NCBI GenBank assembly: GCA_902794535.1
Contig: CADBHQ010000007.1
Location: 41,446 to 105,445, forward strand
From: Fibrobacter succinogenes
GTDB taxonomy: Bacteria > Fibrobacterota > Fibrobacteria > Fibrobacterales > Fibrobacteraceae
Length of the DNA: 64,000 bases
Direction: 5' to 3'
The notes under the pieces: model-generated
Databases searched by the model: none
Seen by the model: the letters and a program-made list of their open reading frames with translations, nothing else
Told to the model about the DNA's origin: nothing
Made by a program: the position numbers and the translations under genes
In this document: positions 52,438 through 60,912 of the stretch, one piece after another
Layout of the letters: each line of letters begins with the position of its first letter
How positions within the stretch are numbered: the stretch's first letter is position 1

Positions 52438-53460
52438 TTAGTTCGAAGATGCTATCAAAACCGGGCGGTATTTGTCCAAATCTTCGAGAATGCGAGCAGC
52501 ACCCTTGCAGACGCAAGTCAGAGCTTCATCAATCACGTTCACCGAAAGTCCCGTTTCCTTACGGATACGTTCGTCGAAGCCACGCAACTGAGAACCACCA
52601 CCCGTCATGATGATACCCTTGTCGAAAATATCGGCAGAGAGTTCCGGCGGAGTAATGCTCAAGGCCTGCTTCACCGCTTCGATAATGGCGGTCACAGGTT
52701 CATTCAAGGCTTCACGAATTTCGGCACTGTTAATCGTCGTGGTACGCGGCATACCAGCCAAGAAGTCATGACCCTTCACTTCCATGGTCAGTTCTTCTTC
52801 CAGCGGGCTAGCAGAGCCAATCTGGATCTTGATTTGTTCTGCAGTGCTGTCACCCACGCAAAGGTTGTACATGGTGCGCAGGTAACGAACAATGGCTTCG
52901 TCCATTTCATCACCGCCCACACGCACAGAGGCGTTGCAAACGGTGCCATTCAAAGCGATTACGGCGATATCGGAAGTACCACCGCCAATATCGATCACCA
53001 TGTTACCAATGGGGTCTTCAACCGGGATGCCCATACCAATAGCGGCAGCCATCGGTTCATGCACCAGGTGGACTTCCTTGGCACCGGCCTGCTTAGCAGC
53101 ATCGATCACGGCACGCTTTTCCACTTCGGTAATGCCACTCGGAACGCCGACCACCACACGGGGTTTCACCATCCACAGCGGGTACTTCTGCACGCGCTTA
53201 ATAAAGGTCTGCAGCAGGTTTTCCACCAGTTCAAAATCGGCAATCACGCCATCGCGCATCGGACGCACGGCACGGCTTTCGCCAGGCGTACGGCCAAGCA
53301 TTTTCTTTGCTTCGAAACCGATAGCAGAAACACGGTTATTTTTGCTGTCCACCGCAATAACCGTAGGTTCATTGATGACTATTCCCTGACCCGCCACATG
53401 AACAAGCGTATTCGCCGTGCCAAGGTCAATACCGATATCGCAAGAAAAGAGGCCGAACAA
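52438..53460 (-). CDS. mreB: Rod shape-determining actin-like protein MreB
   Basis: 340 aa. Actin-like ATPase that positions the elongation machinery. Phosphate 1: DIGIDLGTANTLVHVAGQGIVINEPTVIAVD. Phosphate 2: MVIDIGGGTSDIAVIALNG. Adenosine loop: IMTGGGSQLRGFDERI. PRVVVGVPSGITEVEKRAV is also typical. The start is probably TTG at 53458-53460, 7 nt after AAGGA; no in-frame ATG exists before the conserved DIGIDLG. First gene of the operon, about 110 bp downstream of a lipoprotein gene. Confidence 0.96.
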   Translation of the reverse strand: MFGLFSCDIGIDLGTANTLVHVAGQGIVINEPTVIAVDSKNNRVSAIGFEAKKMLGRTPGESRAVRPMRDGVIADFELVENLLQTFIKRVQKYPLWMVKPRVVVGVPSGITEVEKRAVIDAAKQAGAKEVHLVHEPMAAAIGMGIPVEDPIGNMVIDIGGGTSDIAVIALNGTVCNASVRVGGDEMDEAIVRYLRTMYNLCVGDSTAEQIKIQIGSASPLEEELTMEVKGHDFLAGMPRTTTINSAEIREALNEPVTAIIEAVKQALSITPPELSADIFDKGIIMTGGGSQLRGFDERIRKETGLSVNVIDEALTCVCKGAARILEDLDKYRPVLIASSN

Positions 53461-53573
53461 AATCCAATCCTTGTTTAAGATTTAACTTCCGTAAAGAAAT
53501 ATAAAAAAGTTGTCCGATAGCAGAATGCCGTAGGCAAAAAAAAATTAAAATCTGCAATACCGTGAACGGAGTC

Positions 53574-53942
53574 CTATCTCAGCGTGTCCTTGCCGAATTT
53601 AAGTTCCTTCTTGTAGCGGTCCCAGCCACGGGTGTTCACGTCATAACGGTACTTGCGTTTTTCGTGTATGGAGATATCTTTGTAGATAAAGAAATCGACC
53701 TCGGCGTATGCCGCATAAATACGGGCTTCGGCGCCATCAAAGAGCCTAAAGTCCTTCACGCGGTAATACGGAGTATCCAGGAGCCCTTCGCGGCTTTTGG
53801 AAGCCTTCATAGTCTCTGCCACCATGAACTTCAAGTCGTCCTGCAAATAATCAGTTAATTTGTTCTCAATACGTTCTGTCGGTTCGGCACAACCGAACAG
53901 GAAAACGGCAAGGAATAGAGTAGCTATAGAGAAAAATTTCAT
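53574..53942 (-). CDS. Small lipoprotein of unknown function
   Basis: 122 aa from the ATG at 53940-53942; the in-frame start at 53972 lies in a terminator hairpin. Lipobox: ATLFLAVFLFGCAEPTE, acylated Cys about 18. The remainder has helical (KLTDYLQDDLKFMVAETMKASK) and beta (ARIYAAYAEVDFFIYKDI) parts and ends RWDRYKKELKFGKDTLR-like. No family recognised. It lies upstream of mreB on the same strand without a visible terminator in between, so read-through into the mre operon is possible. Confidence 0.7.
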   Translation of the reverse strand: MKFFSIATLFLAVFLFGCAEPTERIENKLTDYLQDDLKFMVAETMKASKSREGLLDTPYYRVKDFRLFDGAEARIYAAYAEVDFFIYKDISIHEKRKYRYDVNTRGWDRYKKELKFGKDTLR

Positions 53943-53976
53943 AGCTATAATGTAGAAAGAATGCATAAACAAAAAA

Positions 53977-53998
53977 ACGCCCCCATCAAAAGGGGCGT
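53977..53998 (-). terminator. Terminator downstream of the beta-barrel gene
   Basis: ACGCCCC (53977-53983) pairs with GGGGCGT (53992-53998); TTTTTTTGTTT follows on the minus strand. Confidence 0.82.
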
Positions 53999-54031
53999 CT
54001 TCGTATTCAAGTCCGAATAAATCCGTATGAA

Positions 54032-55339
54032 TTAGAACGAGTAGGTTGCATCCACTCTAGAGAAGATGCGGCCTTCACCCTGGAACGGGTTACGGAAGAG
54101 CAAGTCTTCAGCAACGGTCACGTCAATCTTCAGGCGTTCTTCGATATTGATACCGAAGCCGAATCCAACGTGGTCGTCGGCAGTGCCGTCAGCAAGCGGA
54201 TTCGTGGTGAAGAAGGTACCGTCGTCCTTGCAAAGACCATAGCGTGTTTCGGTGTACTTGTTCTTTTCGTTCACGCTGCAATCGGTGTAAAGAATGGACT
54301 TCTGGCCACCCACGCGGATAACGAACCAGTCCCACCAAATGTTACGTTCGATACCGAAGCTGATCTTGCCACCGATGTCGGAACGCTTGTCCCAGTTCGG
54401 ATCGTCTTCGTTGCGAGAGTCATAGACCCATGCACCGTCATCTACAGTCTTGTCGTAAACCCAGTCATGAGACTTCAGCTGATTCCAAATGAAGTCAAGG
54501 CCGAGCCAGAAGAAACCGCGGTCCATGGCCACATTGATACCCATGCCAGCCTGAGCACGCTTGTCATCGATACCAGGAGCCTGAGCGAGCTTCATGGAGA
54601 CTGCCGGCACGAGTTCACCATCGATAGCTTCGAGAGTGAAGAAGGCACGAGCCTTAGCAAGGAAAGAGAAGTCTCCATCATCGAAGAAGCTGTGACGTTC
54701 CGGGCCGTACTGAACACGAGCAAGGCCGACAGATGCTTCGTAAGAAGTTCCGCTACCCACCTGGAAGTTCACACCACCATCAAACTGAACGATAGAGGCA
54801 TAAGCCTTGCTATCCGGCTGATAGGTACCGCTTTCGTCCACATCGCCACCATCCTGGTGAGCAACGTAAACATGCAAGCCCCAAGCGTCGCCGCTAGAGA
54901 ACGTGCCGCCCAAGAAGCCGTCAAAGTTCGTCACGGTTTCAGGAACAACCGTGTAAGTGTTCTTGCCGGTCTGCACGTAATCGGGCAAGTACATGGCAAG
55001 TTCGGTGTTAATGCGGCCAAAGAGACCACCGATCGTGAACTTCGGATCGGGATTGTTGTCTTCACCGAAAGAAATAGAGAAAATACCACCGAAAGTCGGA
55101 TGCTGCGGGTCAACGTTTCCGCCAGCAGTCATATTGTTGTCGGTGTATGCACCAAAACCACCGATCAAGTAATTGGAGTAAAGGGATGCGTTTGCGGGGT
55201 TGTCAAAGATGCTTACATCGTCCATGATGTAAGTGGTGTTCTTACCCATAGATTCAACGCGAGCAAAGGTTGCAAAAGCGGAACCCACGCCAAGAATACC
55301 AAAAGCGGCACCAACGGCAGCAGCAGTTCTTATATTCAT
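54032..55339 (-). CDS. Predicted outer-membrane beta-barrel protein
   Basis: 435 aa from the ATG at 55337-55339, with GGAG 8 nt upstream; an in-frame start 129 bp earlier is rejected. Signal peptide MNIRTAAAVGAAFGILGVGSAFA. The rest is alternating, aromatic-rich beta strands (SLYSNYLIGGFGAY, WGLHVYVAHQDGG, FFWLGLDFIWNQLKSHDW, WWDWFVIRVGGQKSILY). The last residues DATYSF end in Phe after alternating hydrophobics, the usual BAM-recognition signal. Near the N-terminus YIMDDVSIFDNPANASLYSN resembles the plug region of FadL/PorV-like or UPF0164-type barrels. The function (porin, fatty-acid channel or T9SS PorV-like) cannot be decided. Single-gene unit with terminators on both sides. Confidence 0.75.
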   Translation of the reverse strand: MNIRTAAAVGAAFGILGVGSAFATFARVESMGKNTTYIMDDVSIFDNPANASLYSNYLIGGFGAYTDNNMTAGGNVDPQHPTFGGIFSISFGEDNNPDPKFTIGGLFGRINTELAMYLPDYVQTGKNTYTVVPETVTNFDGFLGGTFSSGDAWGLHVYVAHQDGGDVDESGTYQPDSKAYASIVQFDGGVNFQVGSGTSYEASVGLARVQYGPERHSFFDDGDFSFLAKARAFFTLEAIDGELVPAVSMKLAQAPGIDDKRAQAGMGINVAMDRGFFWLGLDFIWNQLKSHDWVYDKTVDDGAWVYDSRNEDDPNWDKRSDIGGKISFGIERNIWWDWFVIRVGGQKSILYTDCSVNEKNKYTETRYGLCKDDGTFFTTNPLADGTADDHVGFGFGINIEERLKIDVTVAEDLLFRNPFQGEGRIFSRVDATYSF

Positions 55340-55470
55340 AGGATAACTCCTTGGAAAATTCTGCTTTAAAGTTAGTTTAATTAAATGAAAAACGCAATAA
55401 AATTTTAAACAAAAGCCAAATTTTTTATACAAAAAGGCCAAGCGGAGGAAATAGGCCTTTACATACAAAA

Positions 55471-55498
55471 AAGGCCGGACTTGGTAGTCCGGTCTTTT
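55471..55498 (-). terminator. Terminator of the exbB-exbD-AgmX operon
   Basis: 12-bp stem with one GU pair (55471-55482 with 55487-55498), loop TGGT, T-runs on both strands. It lies 18 bp past the stop at 55516. Confidence 0.88.
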
Positions 55499-55515
55499 TT
55501 CAAGTTTTCGCCGAA

Positions 55516-55968
55516 TTATTCGGAGAAGGTGAACGGGATCGTAACAGTGGTGTTACCAGACTTCACCTTGCTGAACTTCCAGCGGCTCACAGCGTTCTTG
55601 ACTTCGCCGTCAAATTCGCCGTAACCGGTCGTAGAAGAAGCAATGGAGATGCTGATGATTTCGCCACCCGGAGCGATCGTGAACTTCAAGGTAACCTTAC
55701 CCTGGAAGCCCGGTTTCTTCTTCAGGAACTTGTTGTAGATGTGGCGCAGACCCGGAGTACGCTGACGCACAACCTTCATGATGTCTGCAGCGGAACGAGA
55801 TCCACCACCGGCACCCATGTCGATATCGCGTTCAGGAGCCCTTAGCCTTGGTAGCGATACCACCGCCACCGCCGCCGAGAAGACCAGCCAGGCCGTCACC
55901 GATACCACCGGAACCACCTTCGGCATAACCTTCGTTAAAGCCACCATCAGCCTTACCGCGACGACCAC
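55516..55968 (-). CDS. AgmX/PglI C-terminal domain protein, C-terminal fragment (frameshifted)
   Basis: The conserved part runs from about 55839 to the stop at 55516 (APERDIDMGAGGGSRSAADIMKVVRQRTPGLRHIYNKFLKKKPGFQGKVTLKFTIAPGGEIISISI...VKNAVSRWKFSKV...VTIPFTFSE). This is the AgmX/PglI, TonB-like C-terminal domain: PGLRxxYxxxLKxxPxxxGKVxLxFxIxPxGxV. The first about 40 residues are out of frame with the gene upstream and spurious. Removing one G from the GGG at about 55838-55840 joins it with the N-terminal fragment (ATKAK then APERD). No ribosome binding site of its own. Such domains sit in the periplasm of proton-driven TolQR-type machines. Confidence 0.8.
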   Translation of the reverse strand: MVVAVRLMVALTKVMPKVVPVVSVTAWLVFSAAVAVVSLPRLRAPERDIDMGAGGGSRSAADIMKVVRQRTPGLRHIYNKFLKKKPGFQGKVTLKFTIAPGGEIISISIASSTTGYGEFDGEVKNAVSRWKFSKVKSGNTTVTIPFTFSE

Positions 55969-56440
55969 CGAGAACGGTCTTACCCGTCGTCTGGAGGCCA
56001 GCCACGTCCTTCAGCACCTTGTCGATGTCCTTAGAGAACTTCTGGTTCTTCATAAGGTCATAGGCGCCTGCAGAGGCATTCTTGGTCTGAGCAGTCAAGA
56101 GCTTAAGCACACCACGAGTCTGGGGAGCGTTGGGCTGACCCTTACCACGCGGCTTGCCACCACCACCAGCCTTCTTACGAGGCTTCTTGGGTTCTTCCTT
56201 CTTCTTCTCTTCCTTCTTCTCTTCCTTCTTTTCATCGATGGTCATAGAAGCAGTAAGATCAGCAGCGGCAGAGTCGTCGAACACGACTTCGTCCACCACC
56301 TGTTCGTACATGGAAGCCCAAAGGCAGATAGCCAAAGCTACGACTAAAGAGATACCGGCAATAGCACCCATCTTCTTGTCGGATTCCGGCATCAGGGACG
56401 CTACTAACGGATCCATTTCGGGAGTATTCTTTTTAGCCAT
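55832..56440 (-). CDS. AgmX/TonB-like protein, N-terminal fragment (frameshifted)
   Basis: Starts at the ATG at 56438-56440, with GGAGGAAT upstream, immediately after exbD. The N-terminus MAKKNTPEMDPLVASLMPESDKKMGAIAGISLVVALAICLWASMY has one transmembrane helix (about 25-43). A TonB-like linker rich in Lys, Glu and Pro follows (KKEEKKEEKKKEEPKKPRKKAGGGG), then a Gly-rich stretch ending GGGGGIATKAKGS at a premature TGA (55832-55834). Read with the downstream fragment it makes one protein of about 308 aa: membrane anchor, periplasmic spacer, AgmX/PglI domain. This is the likely energy transducer of the ExbB/ExbD complex encoded by the same operon. Confidence 0.82.
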   Translation of the reverse strand: MAKKNTPEMDPLVASLMPESDKKMGAIAGISLVVALAICLWASMYEQVVDEVVFDDSAAADLTASMTIDEKKEEKKEEKKKEEPKKPRKKAGGGGKPRGKGQPNAPQTRGVLKLLTAQTKNASAGAYDLMKNQKFSKDIDKVLKDVAGLQTTGKTVLGGRRGKADGGFNEGYAEGGSGGIGDGLAGLLGGGGGGIATKAKGS

Positions 56441-56442
56441 AA

Positions 56443-56937
56443 TTATTCCTCCCCTCCGTTCTTCTGCATAACGGCGAATGCAATGTGCGTATAGCCAGAG
56501 AAGCCACAAGTAGCCATGACCTTATACATTGCATCGTAAGGGATGTTCTTGTCGATCTGCACAATGATGTTACCGGCTTCGTCAGCAGGAAGACCCATCT
56601 TCAGGGCGTGTTCCTGTTCCGTTGCGCGGCGTTCCTTAAGAACGGAGTCCACCTTGGTCACAAGAAGATCTTCTTGCTTCAAGACGTCTTCGGTAGGAAC
56701 GATCTTTGCGTTATCGACCACAACGTAGTTGTTATCGACCACGACTGTCAGAGCCACTTCCTTCGGCTGCACCTTAGAGGTAGACACCGGAAGGATGAGG
56801 TTTTCGGCCTGGGTCAAAAGCTGACCTTCAGCGTCCAAGTTCTTGATCATGAACACCAGAATAATGGTCATCATGTCCATCATGGACGTCAAAGAGAAAG
56901 GTACGTCTTCGCTAAATTTACGAGTTTTTCTAGCCAT
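56443..56937 (-). CDS. exbD: ExbD/TolR-family proton channel subunit (intact)
   Basis: 164 aa. The ATG at 56937 has GGAGG upstream. N-terminus MARKTRKFSEDVPFSLTSMMDMMTIILVFMIKNLD contains the single transmembrane helix with the proton-carrying Asp (SMMDMMTIILVFM), as in ExbD/TolR. The periplasmic domain ends with IIVQIDKNIPYDAMYKVMATCGFSGYTHIAFAV, matching the usual RADxxxxYxxVxxVMDxxxxAGxxxIxxAV. It works with ExbB to convert proton flow into movement of periplasmic proteins. It is the second of two exbD genes in the operon; two different TolR-type subunits per complex is a feature shared with AglQ/AglS systems. Confidence 0.93.
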   Translation of the reverse strand: MARKTRKFSEDVPFSLTSMMDMMTIILVFMIKNLDAEGQLLTQAENLILPVSTSKVQPKEVALTVVVDNNYVVVDNAKIVPTEDVLKQEDLLVTKVDSVLKERRATEQEHALKMGLPADEAGNIIVQIDKNIPYDAMYKVMATCGFSGYTHIAFAVMQKNGGEE

Positions 56938-56939
56938 TA

Positions 56940-57134
56940 TTAACCTCCCAGCTTAGCAAGGTTGATCTTGCTGAAACCGGCTTCTTTAGCACGGTCCATA
57001 AGTTGAATGATCTTATCGAACTGGGTGTCGTCGTTAGCAACGATGATGATGTTATCGACGTCTTCGAGGTCAATGAACTGCGTATGGATCTGAATCAGGT
57101 CCTTAGCGATCAATGATGTTCTTTGCAGCCACAT
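56940..57134 (-). CDS. ExbD-family protein, C-terminal fragment (frameshifted)
   Basis: About 64 codons. From IAKDLIQIHTQFIDLEDVDNIIIVANDDTQFDKIIQLMDRAKEAGFSKINLAKLGG it is the C-terminal part of an ExbD periplasmic domain. The true join with the 57103-57804 fragment is in the bases 57100-57120, where the upstream frame reaches a TAA just as this frame becomes homologous. Removing one base (or restoring two) makes an uninterrupted protein. The ATG at 57134 is inside the upstream coding sequence, and no ribosome binding site is present. Its stop is 3 bp from the next gene, exbD, in normal operon spacing. Confidence 0.78.
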   Translation of the reverse strand: MWLQRTSLIAKDLIQIHTQFIDLEDVDNIIIVANDDTQFDKIIQLMDRAKEAGFSKINLAKLGG

Positions 57135-57804
57135 CCGGTTTCAGCGTACGAGCCGAGTTCGGAGTGAGGGTTGCAAGCACAGCGCCTGCGCTCGGCTTCT
57201 TGAGCATCGGCGGCGGGGTCAGACCCATAGCGCCTTCGCCAGGAGCAGCGAGGAATGCGTTGTTACCGTCCACATATGCGCTGTCAGGCACATTTTCGGA
57301 CTGAGAAGAATACACGGCCCAAATCACGCGGCCCGGGTCTTCTTCGGATTCCTTGTTGATGGCCCAGAGTTCGATGGATTCGATTTCATAAAGATACTTT
57401 TCTTTATCCATTTCGGATCCGTCTTTGCACTTGGGACCATGACCGCTTTCCACGGCCGACTTCACATCTTCCGGCGCATACGTAATGAGCTGCGCATCGG
57501 ACTTGCAACGGAACGTCCACATTTCCTTGAAGTAAACGTTCGGCTGGAAACCACCGCGGGCACCGATCACCAGGTAATCACCAGTGATAGCGAGCGAGAG
57601 GTTAAGAGCCTGCTGGTCCGGTTCCGGAGGCGTATCGTTGTCCATATTCATCATGCTGCGTTCCGGCATGTTGATTTCAACGATAGCAAGCTTGGAGAAG
57701 GCGGTCATAGACAACAGCATAGGAATCAGGATAGTGAACAAGCCCATCGCCGGCAACAGGTCCGGTTCTTCAGGCTTGGCTGGTTTCTTAAGTTGTCTTG
57801 CCAT
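57103..57804 (-). CDS. ExbD-family protein, N-terminal fragment (frameshifted)
   Basis: The ATG at 57802-57804 has GGAG upstream. N-terminus MARQLKKPAKPEEPDLLPAMGLFTILIPMLLSMTAFSKLAIVEINMPE is an ExbD-like start with one transmembrane helix, but the usual Asp in that helix appears replaced (LLPAMGLFTILIPMLL). The periplasmic domain is about 170 aa longer than in the second exbD, with an inserted region (YFKEMWTFRCKSDAQLITYAPEDVKSAVESGHGPKCKDGSEMDKEKYLYEIESIELWAIN). It ends LKPDVAAKNIIDR at a premature stop. Together with the 56940-57134 fragment it makes a large ExbD paralogue of about 288 aa. The missing channel Asp means it may be a structural partner of the smaller exbD. Confidence 0.8.
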   Translation of the reverse strand: MARQLKKPAKPEEPDLLPAMGLFTILIPMLLSMTAFSKLAIVEINMPERSMMNMDNDTPPEPDQQALNLSLAITGDYLVIGARGGFQPNVYFKEMWTFRCKSDAQLITYAPEDVKSAVESGHGPKCKDGSEMDKEKYLYEIESIELWAINKESEEDPGRVIWAVYSSQSENVPDSAYVDGNNAFLAAPGEGAMGLTPPPMLKKPSAGAVLATLTPNSARTLKPDVAAKNIIDR

Positions 57805-57842
57805 GTTTTATAACTCCGTTAAAATTATCTCTCTATCTTCGA

Positions 57843-58463
57843 TTAAGCGAGGGAGTTGATAATCTTGAGGCCCTTTTCTTCCATTTCCTGGATGAGGCGT
57901 TCGGAGTTCATGTTGAGGAGGCCAACGATGACCAGAAGAGGCACAGCGGAGAGAAGGCCGAGGAGCGTAGTACCCATAGCGATAGCAATACCATCGGAAA
58001 GGGCCTTAGCACGTTCAGCAGCCGGCTTGTTAGCCACAGCATCGAAGGTGTAGATCAGACCGTAAATGGTGCCCATAAGTCCAAGCAACGTGGAGATGGA
58101 AGCCATAACCTGAATGATGCTGATATAACGAGTAAGACGGGGAGCTTCGGTCAGGAACACTGCGTCGCAAGCAGCAGACATGGTTTCGCGGCCACCGTTA
58201 CGGGCAGCAACGATTGCAGCCATCACGCGAGCGATCGGGAGCTTGGTTGCGTTGGCATAGCTGAGAGCTTCATCATAGCGCTGAGCAGAAATGTGAGTGC
58301 CGAACTTGGCCAAGAAATCCTTACGGCCCTTAGCGCTCTTCACCATGATGTAAAGGAAGCGTTCAACAGAGAAGCCGAGGCCAATCATGAACACCACGAG
58401 GATGATCCACATGAACTGGTAACCATCAGATTCCGGGCTGAAGGATTGAAGCATTTTAGACAT
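57843..58463 (-). CDS. exbB: ExbB/TolQ/MotA-family proton channel protein
   Basis: 206 aa, AAGGAG upstream. Three transmembrane helices: MWIILVVFMIGLGFSVERFLYI (about 18-39), ISIIQVMASISTLLGLMGTIYGLIYTF (about 114-140), and LGLLSAVPLLVIVGLL (about 168-184). The conserved GLMGTIYGLIYTFDAV and DGIAIAMGTTLLGLLSAVPLLV blocks are the TolQ/ExbB signature. Starts the exbB-exbD-exbD-agmX operon; the order TolQ-type, TolR-type, TolR-type matches AglR-AglQ-AglS of Myxococcus. The proton channel that drives the periplasmic machine. Confidence 0.94.
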   Translation of the reverse strand: MSKMLQSFSPESDGYQFMWIILVVFMIGLGFSVERFLYIMVKSAKGRKDFLAKFGTHISAQRYDEALSYANATKLPIARVMAAIVAARNGGRETMSAACDAVFLTEAPRLTRYISIIQVMASISTLLGLMGTIYGLIYTFDAVANKPAAERAKALSDGIAIAMGTTLLGLLSAVPLLVIVGLLNMNSERLIQEMEEKGLKIINSLA

Positions 58464-58606
58464 TAGAGTACTCCTTGATTGAGTGTTTTGGTTTATTTTG
58501 AAAAATCTTTGTTCATATTTAATCTTTTTTAGAGCAAAATTGTGTAGTTGAGCTGGTAAAATCTTGTTTACTACTCAAAAAACGCCATTTTTGCCCTTAT
58601 AGAATA

Positions 58607-58632
58607 GGGGAACCCTATGAACAAGGTTCCCC
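58607..58632 (-). terminator. Hairpin between the TPR gene and exbB
   Basis: GGGGAACC (58607-58614) pairs with GGTTCCCC (58625-58632). The T-run after it on the minus strand is poor, so it may only reduce read-through or act as a processing site. The rest of 58464-58650 is AT-rich and probably holds the exbB promoter. Confidence 0.55.
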
Positions 58633-58650
58633 GTAAAATTGTTTTTACCG

Positions 58651-60912
58651 CTACTTTTTCTTGCCCTTCTTCTTGGCAGCCTTTTTCTTGGCCTTCGGGG
58701 CAGGAGCAGCTTCCGGTTCAGCGGCAGCTTCCGGTTCGTCGTCCATGGAGCTCATGGAAGAGGAAGTAGTAGAAGCAGAGCCACCAGCGAGTTGCTTCTG
58801 GAGGTCAGCAAGTTCAGCCTTCAACTTTTCGTTTTCAGTCTTGGCGTCCTTGATGATTTCACGGTAAGTCGTGATCTGTTCTTCCGGAGTCATGACTTCG
58901 GACTTAGCAATCTGTTCCAAGCGAGCCTTGGTCTTGAAGTAAGCCGGGTCAGAGAACAAGGTAGACGGATCGAACTTTTCGATCTTGGTGTTCAAGGTCT
59001 CGTTGTTTTCATCGAGAGTCTTGAGGAGTTCGAAGAGTTTTTCGGTCCACTGGTTTTCGATACCATAGTGAGCAGCAGCCTTAATACCAGTTGCGCACTG
59101 CGGAACAGCGAGTTCCTTAGCACCGTTAGAACGGTTGGTCAATTCTTCGCGGTAAGCCTCCAAGTCTTCGTGGACAGCTTCAACGGCGTCTTCCTTGGCC
59201 ATGCCTTCGTATTCAACGTATTCCTTCACGATAGAAGCGGAGTCCGGCAGCGGAGAGTTAGCGAATGCGTCAGCCACTTCGACGAACACAGCGCAACCCT
59301 GGTAGTACATTTCAATGTAGCCTTCTTCAGCTTCGATCACATCCTGGTTGTAGAAGCCCTGGTCACGAGCAAGGTCAATGTTCTTCTGGAAGATCGGACG
59401 AGCCTGTTCATAGTAGCTCGGGAGCTGCTGCACGATACCGATACGTTCAGCAAACTTTTCTTCTTCCTTCTTGCCATTGAGTTCCTGTTCGCGGATCTTG
59501 GCAGCCATGGTCACGAAGAGCATACCCATCTTGTTGGTGGCCTTGAAGGTCCAGCGTTCAGATGCGTAGGTTGCAGACTTAGAGTACTGGCTCATAGCCT
59601 TCTGCAGGATATCGACCAACTGCTTGATAATCTTGGCCTTTTCCTTTTCCTTACCCTTCAGGACATACGGATCCATCTTGTGGTATTCATGTTCACCGAG
59701 GTAGAAGGCAGCTTCAGCCGGGACACCCGGATCAGCATTCTTGATCTGCAGACCGTACTTGTCGTAGGCTTCGAGAGTCTTGCGATAGTCTTCAACAGCC
59801 TTTTCTTCTTCCTTAAGTTCCATGTAAGCACGAGCGGCACCGATATAGGCAGCGATCAGCTTTTCCTTATCGTCGTTACCGTAGGCCTTGATGAAGTTGT
59901 GGTATTCAGAAGCAGCGAGTTCCCACTTCTTAGCATTGCCGTATGCCATCGGGATGCTGAACGCAGCGTCGAGAGCGTAAGAACTCTTCGGGTAGTCGCG
60001 AACGAGGTCCTTAGAGCAGCGGATTGCTTCGTCGGTCATCTTGGCTTCATCGTAGCTCAAGCAGGCGCTGTACAAGTAACCCGGAGTTCGTTCATCCTTC
60101 GGATAGCGCTTGTAAGCAATTTCGTAAGTCACAGCAGCAGCCTTCTTGTCGGCGATGGTGTCGTAGACCTGAGCTGCAGAACCGATAGCCATGAAGGCCA
60201 TAGAATCCTGCGGGAAGTTGTTCGTGATGAACAAGTAGGTCTGAGCAGCTTCGCGGTATTCCTGTTCGAAGTACTTCTGATCGTTCTTCTTCAGGTTAGC
60301 AGCCTTCTTGTGAGCGTCACCAGCACGGACGATACCCTTGATGGTGAGCGGAGACTTAGCATACTGCTTGGGGAGAATCATGAAGGTTTCGGCAGCCTTG
60401 ATGAACTGCTGATCCTTTTCATAGGCGGCACCGGCTTCGAACACGGCCTTGTCAGCAATGTCGATGAGCGGGTAGCGCTTCACGAGAGCGAGGTAAGCTT
60501 CAGCACCCTTCTGATACTGGTTCTGCTTAACGGACTGTTCTGCCATCTGGAAGAGCACGTAAGCGATAGCCTTTTCGATTTCCTTGGCCATGGAGTCATT
60601 ACGAGTTTCCTTGACCTGAGTATACTGCTTATACAGCCATTCGAATTCGGTGAGGGATTCGTCGTAAGAGCCAGATTCCAAGAGAGACTGAGCAAGCATA
60701 CGGCTGATGAGCAAAATGTACTGATGCTTCGGGAAGTCCTGCTTAAGCTTGCGGAGCACGCCCACAGCCACCTTGAACTGCTTGGCATCGTAATGAACGA
60801 TAGCGGCGTTGTATGCAAGTTCTGCAGCTTCCTTGTTCTGGCCGAACTTGGCCATGTACTTGTTAACCTGATCGAAGTAAGCCTTGGTTTCTTCAGACTT
60901 GTAAGCCTTCAC
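58651..60912 (-). CDS. Large periplasmic TPR protein, C-terminal fragment (frameshifted)
   Basis: About 753 codons of TPR-like helical pairs. Typical units: KEAAELAYNAAIVHYDAKQFKVAVGVLRKLKQDFPKHQY, AVTYEIAYKRYPKDERTPGYLYSACLSYDEAKM, KWELAASEYHNFIKAYGNDDKEKLIAAYIGAARAYMELKEEEKAVEDYRKTL. A coiled coil (about 690-725, IKDAKTENEKLKAELADLQKQLAGG) and a Lys/Ala-rich tail with PEAAAEPEAAPAPKAKKKAAKKKGKKK close it. The only start is a GTG at 60912. The frame continues upstream as KKKKYGDDAVKAYKS and should be joined near 60950 with the N-terminal fragment by adding one base. Repeated TPR units suggest a scaffold in the periplasm. Confidence 0.8.
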   Translation of the reverse strand: MKAYKSEETKAYFDQVNKYMAKFGQNKEAAELAYNAAIVHYDAKQFKVAVGVLRKLKQDFPKHQYILLISRMLAQSLLESGSYDESLTEFEWLYKQYTQVKETRNDSMAKEIEKAIAYVLFQMAEQSVKQNQYQKGAEAYLALVKRYPLIDIADKAVFEAGAAYEKDQQFIKAAETFMILPKQYAKSPLTIKGIVRAGDAHKKAANLKKNDQKYFEQEYREAAQTYLFITNNFPQDSMAFMAIGSAAQVYDTIADKKAAAVTYEIAYKRYPKDERTPGYLYSACLSYDEAKMTDEAIRCSKDLVRDYPKSSYALDAAFSIPMAYGNAKKWELAASEYHNFIKAYGNDDKEKLIAAYIGAARAYMELKEEEKAVEDYRKTLEAYDKYGLQIKNADPGVPAEAAFYLGEHEYHKMDPYVLKGKEKEKAKIIKQLVDILQKAMSQYSKSATYASERWTFKATNKMGMLFVTMAAKIREQELNGKKEEEKFAERIGIVQQLPSYYEQARPIFQKNIDLARDQGFYNQDVIEAEEGYIEMYYQGCAVFVEVADAFANSPLPDSASIVKEYVEYEGMAKEDAVEAVHEDLEAYREELTNRSNGAKELAVPQCATGIKAAAHYGIENQWTEKLFELLKTLDENNETLNTKIEKFDPSTLFSDPAYFKTKARLEQIAKSEVMTPEEQITTYREIIKDAKTENEKLKAELADLQKQLAGGSASTTSSSMSSMDDEPEAAAEPEAAPAPKAKKKAAKKKGKKK

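Noticed and set aside
55832..55860. Programmed +1 frameshift at the TCC-TGA in the AgmX-type gene, with AAGGG upstream
   Set aside because: Resembles the prfB arrangement only superficially. A single extra G in GGG explains the break, and two nearby genes have similar random-looking indels.
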